Shown: positions 1 to 14,124 of the stretch, piece by piece
How the letters are laid out: the number at the start of each line of letters is the position of its first letter
Position numbering within the stretch: position 1 is the first letter of the stretch
Assembly: GCF_032229525.1 (NCBI RefSeq)
Contig: NZ_JAVTWB010000072.1
Location: 1-15,783 of the forward strand
Direction of reading: 5' to 3'
From: Accumulibacter sp032229525
GTDB lineage: Bacteria > Pseudomonadota > Gammaproteobacteria > Burkholderiales > Rhodocyclaceae
DNA length: 15,783 nucleotides
Notes under the pieces: model-generated
What the model saw: only the letters and a program-made list of their open reading frames with translations
Database searches by the model: none
Told to the model about the DNA's origin: nothing
Program-made: the position numbers and the translations under genes

Positions 1-54
1 AATCGTCCCCACATTCACGTGCGGCTTGGTACGTTCAAATTTTCCCTTGGCCAT
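1..54 (-). CDS. tuf: Elongation factor Tu, N-terminal fragment (second tuf copy, cut by window edge)
   Basis: Only the first 18 codons are inside the window. They read MAKGKFERTKPHVNVGTI, the near-invariant N-terminus of bacterial EF-Tu; the P-loop (GHVDHGKT) would follow just outside. EF-Tu is the GTPase that delivers aminoacyl-tRNA to the ribosomal A site. The start is ATG at 52-54, preceded by AAGGA (63-67) with an 8-base spacer. It lies 36 bases after the fusA stop with no terminator between, so it is probably the last gene of the str operon (rpsL-rpsG-fusA-tuf). Another tuf gene ends at the opposite edge of the window, so this genome most likely carries the usual proteobacterial pair. 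The identification is secure although most of the gene is unseen. Confidence 0.96.
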   Translation of the reverse strand, partial: MAKGKFERTKPHVNVGTI

Positions 55-90
55 TTATCGTATCCTTCAAAAACTGAGTCGGTTACAGAG

Positions 91-2184
<2,094 letters not shown>

Positions 2185-2214
2185 AGTAATAGACCTTCAC
2201 GAATAAAGAGCGGT

Positions 2215-2236
2215 CGCCGGCGGGGAAACGCCGACG
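2215..2236 (-). promoter_or_regulatory. Hairpin in the rpsG-fusA spacer
   Basis: In the 79-base spacer between rpsG and fusA, bases 2215-2222 pair with 2229-2236 (8 bp, one G-T wobble) around a 6-base loop. On the transcribed strand it is followed by ACCGCTCTTTATTCG, without a true T-run, so it is a poor terminator. It could be an mRNA processing or stability element, or could modulate fusA translation. The structure is seen; the role is inferred. Confidence 0.35.
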
Positions 2237-2263
2237 CCTTTGGTGTGACTTTCTTGGTGCGAC

Positions 2264-2734
2264 TTAGAAACGGAAGTGCGCGAAGGCCTTGTTGGCCTCT
2301 GCCATACGATGGATTTCGTCACGCTTCTTGACTGCACCACCACGGCTTTCTGAGGCCTCCAGCATCTCGGCAGCCAGACGCTGGCCCATCGACTTCTCGG
2401 AACGCTTGCGCGCGGACTCCCGCAACCAGCGCATGGCCAGAGCCATGCGGCGACTGGGACGAACTTCCACTGGCACCTGATAGTTGGCGCCACCAACCCG
2501 GCGACTCTTGACTTCGACGAGTGGCCTGATGTTACCCAACGCCAGACTAAAGACCTCCAGCGGATCCTTGCCAGTCTTGGTCGCAACCTGCTCGAAAGCA
2601 CCGTAGACGATGCGCTCGGCGACCGACTTCTTGCCGCATTTCATGATTGTATTGACGAACTTCGAGACATCCACGTTCCCGAACTTCGGATCCGGCAGGA
2701 TATCGCGCTTTGGCACTTCACGACGACGGGGCAT
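2264..2734 (-). CDS. rpsG: 30S ribosomal protein S7
   Basis: A 156-residue, basic protein, the usual length for S7. It starts MPRRREVPKRDILPDPKFG and carries the family core VNTIMKCGKKSVAERIVYGAFE and the highly conserved VGGANYQVPVEVRPSRR around residues 80-95. S7 binds the 3' major domain of 16S rRNA, starts assembly of the small-subunit head and touches the E-site tRNA. The ATG (2732-2734) has GAGAGG at 2740-2745, 5 bases upstream; the stop is TAA. It is the second gene of the str operon. In E. coli, S7 represses its own operon by binding the rpsL-rpsG spacer; a spacer of similar size with a hairpin is present here. Confidence 0.98.
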   Translation of the reverse strand: MPRRREVPKRDILPDPKFGNVDVSKFVNTIMKCGKKSVAERIVYGAFEQVATKTGKDPLEVFSLALGNIRPLVEVKSRRVGGANYQVPVEVRPSRRMALAMRWLRESARKRSEKSMGQRLAAEMLEASESRGGAVKKRDEIHRMAEANKAFAHFRF

Positions 2735-2766
2735 AGCAACCTCTCATAGTCACAATTCAGTTGAAG

Positions 2767-2800
2767 GGGCGGACAACATGACCTCCCCTCCTGGCCGCCC
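2767..2800 (-). promoter_or_regulatory. Candidate S7 autoregulatory site in the rpsL-rpsG spacer
   Basis: The spacer between rpsL and rpsG is 95 bases, close to the roughly 100-base E. coli spacer that S7 binds to repress translation of its own operon. Here GGGCGG (2795-2800) can pair with CCGCCC (2767-2772) around a 22-base, purine-rich loop on the transcript. The hairpin is not followed by a T-run, so it is not a terminator. The spacing and position are seen; the regulatory role is inferred from the E. coli str operon, and the S7 contact bases were not matched. Confidence 0.4.
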
Positions 2801-2829
2801 ATCTGGAGCGACCCTTACTCGGACGGAAA

Positions 2830-3207
2830 TCAAGCAGCCTTCTGGCGCTTGGTACCGTACTTGGAACGACCTTGTTTACGCTTCTTGACGCCCTGCGTGT
2901 CCAGCGAACCGCGGACGGTGTGATAACGCACACCCGGCAAGTCCTTGACCCGGCCACCGCGAATTAGCACAACCGAGTGCTCCTGCAGGTTGTGCCCTTC
3001 ACCCCCGATGTACGAAATCACCTCGAAACCATTCGTCAGGCGAACCTTGCAGACCTTGCGCAGCGCGGAGTTCGGCTTCTTTGGCGTGGTCGTGTAGACA
3101 CGGGTGCAGACCCCCCGCTTCTGGGGGCAATTTCCCAGCGCGGGGACCTTGCTCTTGGTGCGGACAGCCTCGCGAGGCTTGCGCACCAACTGGTTGATGG
3201 TTGGCAT
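2830..3207 (-). CDS. rpsL: 30S ribosomal protein S12
   Basis: A 125-residue protein starting MPTINQLVRKPR and ending in a basic tail, GRSKYGTKRQKAA. S12 sits at the decoding centre and helps check codon-anticodon pairing; it is the main streptomycin-resistance locus. The signature TTTPKKPNSALRKV gives Lys43, and GGRVKDLPGVRYHTVRG gives Lys88 with Asp89, the residue that RimO methylthiolates in E. coli. Both lysines are the wild-type, streptomycin-sensitive residues. The ATG at 3205-3207 is preceded by AAGGG (3214-3218) with a 6-base spacer; the stop is TGA. It is the first gene after the rpoC terminator, so it probably begins a new transcription unit, but no clear promoter could be read in the short interval before it. 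Confidence 0.98.
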   Translation of the reverse strand: MPTINQLVRKPREAVRTKSKVPALGNCPQKRGVCTRVYTTTPKKPNSALRKVCKVRLTNGFEVISYIGGEGHNLQEHSVVLIRGGRVKDLPGVRYHTVRGSLDTQGVKKRKQGRSKYGTKRQKAA

Positions 3208-3261
3208 GTTCTACCCTTATGTTCAGTGCAGAAACCGTCGTGAGGACCACATGGCGTCTGC

Positions 3262-3296
3262 AAAAAACCAAGGCGGACCAAAAAAGGCCGCCTTGG
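3262..3296 (-). terminator. Rho-independent terminator after rpoC
   Basis: A 9-bp perfect stem (3288-3296 with 3268-3276) is extended by two more G-C pairs across one bulged base, closing a loop of six T on the transcribed strand. It is followed at once by TTTTTTG (3267-3261). This is a textbook intrinsic terminator in the direction of rpoC, 78 bases after its stop codon and 54 bases before rpsL. It should end the rplKAJL-rpoBC transcript. The stem is also nearly symmetric with six A on the other strand's loop, but no gene there needs it. Confidence 0.9.
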
Positions 3297-3374
3297 CGAT
3301 TTCAATGACTAGCCGACGCAGCACACGGCGACGGCGACAAAGACCGGCGATTCTATGGTCTATCACGCCCCAAG

Positions 3375-6300
3375 TCAAGCGGCGGGTTCGTCCTGTACGC
3401 TCTCTTCGGCGGCAGACAGATCATCCGCAAACAATCCGCTTCCGTCAGCAACATCTTCGCCGGCCGCGTTCTTCTTGCGCGTGTTGTGATAGGCAAGACC
3501 CGTACCAGCCGGTATCAGACGGCCGACGATGACGTTCTCCTTGAGGCCACGAAGTTCGTCGCGCTTGCCCATGATCGCAGCCTCGGTCAGAACTCGTGTC
3601 GTTTCCTGGAATGAGGCCGCCGAGATGAACGAATCGGTAGACAAGGATGCCTTGGTAATACCCAGCAGTACATGTTCGTAGGTCGCTGGAAGCTTCCCTC
3701 CGGCAAGCATGGCGTCATTTTCGTCCAGCAGATGAGCGCGCTCCACCTGCTCGCCCTTGATGAACTTGGTGTCGCCGGGGTCCAGCACATTGACTCGGCG
3801 CAGCATCTGGCGAACGATCACCTCGATGTGCTTGTCGTTGATCTTGACGCCCTGTAGCCGGTAGACATCCTGAACCTCATCGGTGATGTAGACCGCTAGC
3901 GCTTCGACGCCCAACAGCCGCAGAATGTCGTGCGGGTCCGGCGCGCCATCGACGATGGACTCCCCCTTATTGACGACCTGTCCGTCATGCACCAGGACAT
4001 GCTTGTCCTTCAGGATCAGATACTCGTGGGTATCGCCGTCAAGATCGGTAATGACCAGGCGCTGCTTGCCTTTGGTGTCCTTGCCGAACGACATGGTGCC
4101 GGTGAACTCCGCCAGCATTCCCGCGTCCTTGGGGGTACGCGCTTCGAACAGTTCCGCGACGCGCGGCAAACCACCGGTAATATCACGCGTCTTGGCCGAC
4201 TCCTGCGGCAGGCGGGCAAGCACGTCACCTACCGAAATCTGTTGCCCATCAAACACGTTGATGATCGCACCGACCTGGAAGGTGATGGTCACGGGTTGCT
4301 CGCTGCCATGCATCTTGACTTCTTCGCCATCAGCCTCGAAGAGCCTGACCTGCGGGCGTAGACCTCTGCTCGGAACCTTGCCGCCGCGCTTCGGATCGAT
4401 GACCACTAGCGTGGACAGCCCCGTAACCTCGTCGATCTGCTTGGCGACGGTAACGCCTTCGTCGACGTTCTCGAATTTCACCAGGCCAGAGTATTCCGCG
4501 ATGATCGGACGCGTATGAGGATCCCAGGCCGCCAGTCTGGCACCGGCCTTGACTGGCTCAGCATCGACCACCCGCAGCGTCGCTCCATAAGGGACCTTGT
4601 GCTTCTCGCGTTCGCGCCCACTGTCGTCGGTAATCAAGATCTCGCCGGAACGGGTAATGACGATCTTTTCGCCCTTGGCACTGGTCACGTAACGCATTGT
4701 GGACGTGAAGCGCACCACGCCGGCGCTGTGCGTTTCGACATGGCTGGCAACCGCAGCGCGTGACGCCGCACCACCCACGTGAAACGTCCGCATGGTCAGC
4801 TGTGTTCCGGGTTCGCCAATCGATTGCGCGGCCATTACACCGACCGCCTCGCCGACATTGACCGGGGAACCACGACCCAGGTCGCGGCCGTAGCACATGG
4901 CGCACAGACCATAGCGCGTATCGCAGGTCAGCGGCGTGCGCACCTTGACCTCATCGATACCCAGGCGATCGATCAGATCACAATGGTCCTCGCAGATCAG
5001 TGTTCCTTGCTCAATGAGCGTCTCGTTGGAATCGGGGTGCACCACATCAGCAGCCGTGACGCGCCCGAGGATGCGCTCGCGAATGGCCTCGATCACCTCA
5101 CCGCCTTCGATCAGGGCTTTCCGGGTGACCCCGTTGGTCGTTCCGCAATCATCCTCGATCACCACCAGGTCCTGTGTCACGTCCACCAGTCGACGCGTCA
5201 GGTAACCAGAGTTGGCCGTCTTCAAAGCCGTATCCGCCAAACCCTTGCGTGCTCCGTGCGTCGAGATGAAGTACTGGAGAACGTTAAGGCCCTCGCGGAA
5301 ATTGGTCTTGATCGGTGTTTCGATGATCGACCCATCCGGCTTCGCCATCAAGCCCCGCATACCCGCCAACTGACGGATCTGCGCTGCCGAACCGCGCGCG
5401 CCCGAATCGGCCATCATGAAGATCGAGTTGAATGACTCCTGTCTCTCCTTGTTGCCGTGGCGATTGGTGACTTCCTCGTGACCGAGCTGATCCATCATCA
5501 CCTTGGCGACCTGATCGCCGGTACGCCCCCAGATATCGACCACCTTGTTATAGCGCTCACCGTTGGTGACCAGACCGTTGGTGTACTGGTTTTCGATCTC
5601 CTTGACTTCCTCTTCGGCGTTGGCAATGATTTCGCGCTTTTGCGCTGGAACCAGCATGTCGTCCGAGCAGATCGAAATGCCGGCGCGAGTCGCCAGGCGG
5701 TAGCCGTTCTGCATCAGTTTGTCGGCAAAAACCACCGTTTCCTTCAGACCACAGCGGCGGAAAGCGGCGTTGATGAGTTTCGATATTTCCTTCTTCTTGA
5801 GGGTCTTGTCGATCAGGCTGAACGGCAGTCCTTTCGGCAGGATCTCGGAAAGGAGAGCGCGGCCGGCCGTCGTCTGGTAACGAGTGATCTTCTCCTGCCA
5901 GCCGTTGTCGCCATCGGCTTCATATTCGGTGATCCGGACAGCAACCCGTGCGTGCAGGTCAAGCTCACCCGCCTGCATGGCGCGCGTCACCTCGGCGAGG
6001 TCGGGAAAGATCATGCCCTCACCCTTGGCATTGATGCGCTCGCGGGTGGCGTAGTAGAGACCGAGAACGATGTCCTGAGAGGGAACGATAATCGGCTCGC
6101 CGTTCGCTGGCGAAAGGACGTTGTTAGAGGCCAGCATCAACGTCCGTGTTTCCATTTGCGCTTCGAGCGACAGGGGCACGTGAACAGCCATCTGGTCACC
6201 GTCGAAGTCGGCGTTGAAGGCGGCGCAAACCAGCGGATGCAACTGGATCGCCTTGCCTTCGATCAAGGTCGGTTCAAAGGCCTGAATGCCCAGACGGTGC

Positions 6301-7586
6301 AGTGTTGGCGCACGGTTGAGCATGATCGGATGTTCGCGGATAACCTCTTCCAGGATGTCCCACACCACTGCTTCCTGGGTCTCGACCATCTTCTTCGCCT
6401 GCTTGATGGTGGTCGCCAGGCCCATGCCTTCGAGACGGTTGAAAATGAACGGCTTGAACAACTCGAGCGCCATCAGTTTCGGCAGACCGCATTGATGGAG
6501 CTTGAGCTGCGGGCCGACGACGATGACCGAACGGCCCGAGTAGTCAACGCGCTTGCCAAGCAGGTTCTGGCGAAAACGACCGCCCTTGCCCTTGATCATG
6601 TCGGCCAGCGACTTGAGCGGGCGCTTGTTGGCGCCGGTCATTGCCTTGCCACGACGCCCGTTGTCCAACAGTGAGTCGACAGCCTCCTGCAGCATCCGCT
6701 TTTCGTTGCGCACGATGATTTCCGGTGCCTTCAACTCGAGCAGGCGCTTGAGACGATTGTTCCGGTTGATGACCCGGCGATAAAGGTCGTTGAGATCGGA
6801 GGTCGCAAAACGACCACCGTCCAGCGGCACCAGCGGACGCAGATCCGGCGGCAGCACCGGCAGCACCTCAAGCACCATCCATTCCGGTTTAATACCCGAC
6901 TTCTGGAAACCTTCAAGGATTTTGAGCCGCTTGGAGAACTTCTTGCTCTTGGTTTCCGAAGTGGTCGTCTCCAGCTCGGAGCGCAGCGTTTCAACCTCGC
7001 GGCTGAGGTCGATGGAGCGCAGCAATTCCCGGATTCCCTCGGCACCCATGGCCGCGTCGAAATCGTCGCCGTACTCTTCGACCTTCGCCAGATAGTCGTC
7101 TTCGGTCAGCAGCTGGGCGCGTGCCAGCGGCGTCATGCCGGGATCGTAGACCACGAAAGCCTCGAAGTAGAGCACGCGCTCAATGTCGCGCAGCGTCATG
7201 TCGAGAACCATGCCGAGGCGACTTGGCAGGCTTTTCAGAAACCAGATATGGGCGACCGGACTGGCGAGATCAATGTGCGCCATCCGCTCACGGCGAACTT
7301 TGGCGAGCGTCACTTCGACACCACACTTCTCGCAGATGACGCCGCGATGCTTCAGCCGCTTGTACTTGCCACAAAGACACTCGTAGTCCTTGATCGGTCC
7401 GAAAATCTTGGCGCAGAACAGACCGTCACGTTCCGGTTTGAACGTCCGATAGTTGATCGTCTCGGGTTTCTTCACTTCACCATAGGACCAGGAACGAATC
7501 TTGTCCGGCGAAGCGAGACCAATGGTGATCGCATCGAACTGTTCTTCCTGCGTCACCTGCCTAAACAAATCAAGCAGTGCTTTCAT
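3375..7586 (-). CDS. rpoC: DNA-directed RNA polymerase subunit beta'
   Basis: A 1403-residue protein, close to E. coli RpoC (1407), the catalytic partner of RpoB in core RNA polymerase. The N-terminal zinc site is CLCGKYKRLKHRGVICEKC, with C70, C72, C85 and C88. The catalytic Mg-binding loop NADFDGD is at 458-464. The second zinc site is C814, C888, C895 and C898. The bridge helix and trigger-loop region (VMAAQSIGEPGTQLTMRTFH) runs to about residue 936, and the long insertion that interrupts the trigger loop in proteobacteria is present. The start was set at ATG 7584-7586 (MKALLDLF, matching E. coli MKDLLKFL), with GGAG at 7593-7596; an in-frame codon 39 bases further upstream would add 13 unconserved residues. 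It follows rpoB by 91 bases and ends before a strong terminator. Confidence 0.98.
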   Translation of the reverse strand: MKALLDLFRQVTQEEQFDAITIGLASPDKIRSWSYGEVKKPETINYRTFKPERDGLFCAKIFGPIKDYECLCGKYKRLKHRGVICEKCGVEVTLAKVRRERMAHIDLASPVAHIWFLKSLPSRLGMVLDMTLRDIERVLYFEAFVVYDPGMTPLARAQLLTEDDYLAKVEEYGDDFDAAMGAEGIRELLRSIDLSREVETLRSELETTTSETKSKKFSKRLKILEGFQKSGIKPEWMVLEVLPVLPPDLRPLVPLDGGRFATSDLNDLYRRVINRNNRLKRLLELKAPEIIVRNEKRMLQEAVDSLLDNGRRGKAMTGANKRPLKSLADMIKGKGGRFRQNLLGKRVDYSGRSVIVVGPQLKLHQCGLPKLMALELFKPFIFNRLEGMGLATTIKQAKKMVETQEAVVWDILEEVIREHPIMLNRAPTLHRLGIQAFEPTLIEGKAIQLHPLVCAAFNADFDGDQMAVHVPLSLEAQMETRTLMLASNNVLSPANGEPIIVPSQDIVLGLYYATRERINAKGEGMIFPDLAEVTRAMQAGELDLHARVAVRITEYEADGDNGWQEKITRYQTTAGRALLSEILPKGLPFSLIDKTLKKKEISKLINAAFRRCGLKETVVFADKLMQNGYRLATRAGISICSDDMLVPAQKREIIANAEEEVKEIENQYTNGLVTNGERYNKVVDIWGRTGDQVAKVMMDQLGHEEVTNRHGNKERQESFNSIFMMADSGARGSAAQIRQLAGMRGLMAKPDGSIIETPIKTNFREGLNVLQYFISTHGARKGLADTALKTANSGYLTRRLVDVTQDLVVIEDDCGTTNGVTRKALIEGGEVIEAIRERILGRVTAADVVHPDSNETLIEQGTLICEDHCDLIDRLGIDEVKVRTPLTCDTRYGLCAMCYGRDLGRGSPVNVGEAVGVMAAQSIGEPGTQLTMRTFHVGGAASRAAVASHVETHSAGVVRFTSTMRYVTSAKGEKIVITRSGEILITDDSGREREKHKVPYGATLRVVDAEPVKAGARLAAWDPHTRPIIAEYSGLVKFENVDEGVTVAKQIDEVTGLSTLVVIDPKRGGKVPSRGLRPQVRLFEADGEEVKMHGSEQPVTITFQVGAIINVFDGQQISVGDVLARLPQESAKTRDITGGLPRVAELFEARTPKDAGMLAEFTGTMSFGKDTKGKQRLVITDLDGDTHEYLILKDKHVLVHDGQVVNKGESIVDGAPDPHDILRLLGVEALAVYITDEVQDVYRLQGVKINDKHIEVIVRQMLRRVNVLDPGDTKFIKGEQVERAHLLDENDAMLAGGKLPATYEHVLLGITKASLSTDSFISAASFQETTRVLTEAAIMGKRDELRGLKENVIVGRLIPAGTGLAYHNTRKKNAAGEDVADGSGLFADDLSAAEESVQDEPAA

Positions 7587-7677
7587 CTTTTGCTCCAGTA
7601 AGGAGAGAGGTGTCAGGGGCCACAAGCGGCGAGGCTGGCAGATTCACAGGCCTCACTGCTCGCCCCTCGGCAAACAA

Positions 7678-11961
<4,284 letters not shown>

Positions 11962-12176
11962 GGTTGCTCCAGACTCAGAAGGCAAATCCTCTAGTGCACA
12001 TCAGCGACGGTCAAAAGACCCGCCAGTGTGCAACGGACAAACGCAATACGATTAGAACGAAACAGGACCGGGAAATACTAGCCCTGGCCTTCGCTACTCG
12101 TGCTTGCGTTTGCACCCTGCACAGCATTAAGTCGGCGACACGCGTCGACGCAAAGCTGTTTCCGGAAAAGCGCAAA

Positions 12177-12206
12177 CGGGCTGACAGCCGGAAGGCTGTC
12201 AGCCCG
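12177..12206 (-). terminator. rplL-rpoB attenuator hairpin
   Basis: Bases 12177-12189 and 12194-12206 form a perfect 13-bp stem with a TTCC loop on the transcribed strand, starting 16 bases after the rplL stop. The bases that follow, TTTGCGCTTTTCC, are an interrupted T-run, so termination is expected to be partial. E. coli has an attenuator at this exact place, which lowers rpoBC expression relative to the ribosomal proteins. That function is inferred by position. The rest of the 261-base rplL-rpoB spacer (11962-12176) shows no gene, and no promoter could be recognised. Confidence 0.75.
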
Positions 12207-12222
12207 AAGCACCAGACCGGAA

Positions 12223-12591
12223 TTACTTGACCTCGACCTTGGCTCCGGCATCCTCAAGCAACTTCCTGAGGGCATCGGCATCGGCCTTGGAAACACCTTC
12301 CTTGACCGCCTTCGGTGCGCCATCAACGAGATCCTTGGCTTCCTTCAAACCAAGGCCGGTCGCAGCGCGAACGACCTTGATGGTTTCGACCTTCTTCTCG
12401 CCGCTAGCCATCAGCATCACGGTGAACTCGGTCTGCTCCTCGACAACGGCGGCGGCTGCACCCGGCGCAGCGACCGCCATCGAAGCCGCTGAAACACCAA
12501 ATTTCTCTTCGAATGCCTTGACCAGGTCATTCAGGTCCATGACCGTCATCGAACCGACGGCTTCCAGGATGTCTTCTTTGCTAATAGCCAT
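12223..12591 (-). CDS. rplL: 50S ribosomal protein L7/L12
   Basis: A 122-residue acidic protein, of normal length. The N-terminal dimerisation part (1-36, MAISKEDILEAVGSMTVMDL) is followed by an Ala/Pro/Val-rich flexible hinge (about 37-52) and the C-terminal domain with the conserved VVRAATGLGLKEAKDLVDGAPK, the face that recruits EF-Tu, EF-G and IF2. Several dimers bind L10 to form the stalk. ATG at 12589-12591 was preferred over an in-frame TTG two codons upstream: GGGAG (12602-12606) is 10 bases from the ATG but only 4 from the TTG, and MAISK is the usual beginning. It lies 55 bases after rplJ, and an attenuator-like hairpin follows the TAA stop. Confidence 0.97.
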   Translation of the reverse strand: MAISKEDILEAVGSMTVMDLNDLVKAFEEKFGVSAASMAVAAPGAAAAVVEEQTEFTVMLMASGEKKVETIKVVRAATGLGLKEAKDLVDGAPKAVKEGVSKADADALRKLLEDAGAKVEVK

Positions 12592-12646
12592 AATCAATAA
12601 ACTCCCAAATCTCTAAATACGAATATTCGAAAAACCGACAAGGCGA

Positions 12647-13144
12647 TCAAGCCACCGCTTCTTCGCGCTGCTTGGCCAAGGCCGCCAGCGCGCAGGCAAA
12701 GCCGGTCACTGGCGCCTGCATCATCCCGAGCAATTGGGCGAGCAACTCCTCGCGACTCGGAACCGACGCAAGTTTTTGCACGCCGGCCGGGTCGAGAAGC
12801 TCACCAGCATAACTGCCCGCTTTGAGAATGAGCTTGTCATTGGTCTTTGCGAAGTCATTGAGCACTTTGGCTGCTGCGACAGCGTCGTCCGAGATACTGT
12901 AGATCAGCGGTCCCGTCATCTGCTCGGCCAGACTGGCGAACACCGTGCCGTCGACCGCCCGGCGCACCAAGGTGTTTTTCAGGACACGCAGGTAGACCCC
13001 TGCAGCGCGTGCCTGCGCCCGTAAACGGGTCAGGTGAGCGACCTGCAAACCGCTGTACTCGGCCACGACCATCGTCTGAGCACCAGCGACCCTGGCCGAT
13101 AGCTCAGCCACGACCGCTTTCTTTTCATCAAGATTAAGACCCAC
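12647..13144 (-). CDS. rplJ: 50S ribosomal protein L10
   Basis: A 165-residue protein matching L10 in length. It starts MGLNLDEKKAVVAEL and holds the family pattern VVAEYSGL (26-33) and LRVLKNTLVRRA (52-63), part of the rRNA-binding globular domain. The alanine-rich C-terminal helix (about 130-165) is where L7/L12 dimers attach. The start is GTG (13142-13144), supported by a strong GGAGG at 13153-13157 with an 8-base spacer; no ATG nearby fits. In E. coli, L10 (with L7/L12) represses its own translation by binding the leader RNA; a matching leader precedes the gene here. It is cotranscribed with rplL. Confidence 0.97.
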   Translation of the reverse strand: MGLNLDEKKAVVAELSARVAGAQTMVVAEYSGLQVAHLTRLRAQARAAGVYLRVLKNTLVRRAVDGTVFASLAEQMTGPLIYSISDDAVAAAKVLNDFAKTNDKLILKAGSYAGELLDPAGVQKLASVPSREELLAQLLGMMQAPVTGFACALAALAKQREEAVA

Positions 13145-13220
13145 AGGCCCTTCCTCCCATCAAGTCAACAGACGGCACATCCGACTGGATGCGCCGCACC
13201 CACGGCGACCTTGGATCAGG

Positions 13221-13356
13221 GTGACAGCGAAAGGCCTGGGCCTGTCACTGCGAAGTCCTTCTCGGGGCGCACCGCCTATGCAGGCTGCTCTCGCACTTAA
13301 GCCTCCGGCTAGAGCCTTCGGCACCTACGGTCTTTGACGATCCCGTCGACGGTGCG
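13221..13356 (-). promoter_or_regulatory. L10 leader (rplJ autoregulatory RNA)
   Basis: The 289-base rplA-rplJ spacer contains a folded leader. CGCACCG (13350-13356) pairs with CGGTGCG (13268-13274) as an outer 7-bp stem. Inside it are the segment AAAGACCGTAGGTGC (13335-13321), which I recall as typical of L10 leaders, a GACG/CGTC hairpin (13336-13347) and an AGGCT/AGCCT hairpin (near 13279-13303). A second element, GTGACAG/CTGTCAC (13242-13248 with 13221-13227), follows. This multibranched design in front of rplJ is where L10 binds to repress translation in E. coli. The pairings are seen; the assignment to the family rests on memory of the consensus. Confidence 0.75.
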
Positions 13357-13392
13357 AAAACACACCGGCAACAGCCCAACAAAGTTCCTTGC

Positions 13393-13417
13393 CCAGCCAC
13401 GTCACGACCGTGGCTGG
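13393..13417 (-). promoter_or_regulatory. Perfect hairpin just after rplA
   Basis: CCAGCCACG (13409-13417 on the transcript side) pairs with CGTGGCTGG (13393-13401) in a perfect 9-bp stem with a 7-base loop, 16 bases after the rplA stop. It is followed by GCAAGGAACTTTG with no T-run, so it is unlikely to be an efficient intrinsic terminator. It may protect the 3' end of an rplKA message or be a processing site between rplKA and rplJL. The role is unproven. Confidence 0.45.
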
Positions 13418-13433
13418 AACGATTTCACATTAC

Positions 13434-14123
13434 TTACAGCGTGGAAGGATCTACTCGGATTCCCGGACCCATCGTGCTGGACACCGCTATTCTCTGCAAA
13501 TACTGACCCTTGGAAGCTACCGGCTTGGCCTTGACCAGCGCGTCCACCAGCGCCTTGAGGTTGGCCGCCAACCTGTCGACGTCAAAAGACGCACGACCGA
13601 TCGTGCTGTGGATGATGCCACCCTTGTCGGTACGGTACTGCACCTGACCGGCCTTGGCATTCTTGACCGCAGCGGCCACGTCCATGATCACCGTACCGAC
13701 CTTGGGGTTGGGCATCAGGCCGCGCGGCCCCAGTATTTGACCCAACTGGCCGACCACCCTCATCGCATCAGGGGTCGCAATCACCCGATCAAAATTCATG
13801 ACGCCGGCCTTGATCTCGGCGGCAAGGTCTTCAAAACCAACGATGTCAGCTCCGGCTTCCAGAGCAGCGGCGGCCTTTTCGCCCTGCGCGAAGACGGCGA
13901 CGCGAATCGTCTTTCCGGTACCGGCCGGCAAGACCACCGAACCGCGCACGATCTGATCGGACTTGCGCGGATCGACACCCAGGCAAACGGCAACATCGAT
14001 CGATTCGTCGAACTTGGCCGTCGCGAATTCCTTGGCCAACTTCAGCGCCTCGCCCACGGCCACGCTGATGGTGCGATCAACCTTGCCCGCAAGGGCCTTT
14101 TGACGCTTGCTCAAATTAGCCAT
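13434..14123 (-). CDS. rplA: 50S ribosomal protein L1
   Basis: A 229-residue protein (E. coli L1 is 234). It begins MANLSKRQKALAGKVDRT and has the conserved core KFDESIDVAV (38-47), RGSVVLPAGTGK (60-71), VGQLGQILGPRGLMPNPKVGTV (124-145) and AVSSTMGPGIRVD near the end. L1 forms the mobile stalk that moves deacylated tRNA out of the E site, and in E. coli it also represses the L11 operon mRNA. ATG 14121-14123 lies one base after the rplK stop (TGAGATG), with GGAGGG at 14132-14137 inside the end of rplK, so translation is probably coupled. A longer in-frame reading upstream overlaps rplK and is not conserved. Residues 146-147 (IM in GTVIMDV) differ from the usual T-P, a minor change. Confidence 0.98.
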   Translation of the reverse strand: MANLSKRQKALAGKVDRTISVAVGEALKLAKEFATAKFDESIDVAVCLGVDPRKSDQIVRGSVVLPAGTGKTIRVAVFAQGEKAAAALEAGADIVGFEDLAAEIKAGVMNFDRVIATPDAMRVVGQLGQILGPRGLMPNPKVGTVIMDVAAAVKNAKAGQVQYRTDKGGIIHSTIGRASFDVDRLAANLKALVDALVKAKPVASKGQYLQRIAVSSTMGPGIRVDPSTL

Positions 14124-14124
14124 C

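Noticed and set aside
3230..3256. A nine-codon reading frame in the rpsL leader (starts MWSS)
   Set aside because: It has no ribosome binding site and no regulatory codon pattern.
5457..6674. A 405-codon plus-strand open frame opposite rpoC
   Set aside because: It is antisense to conserved rpoC sequence including the catalytic region; there is no ribosome site of note and no family match.
7587..7625. A longer rpoC start 13 codons upstream
   Set aside because: The extra residues are not conserved, whereas MKALLDLF matches other RpoC starts and has GGAG at the right distance.
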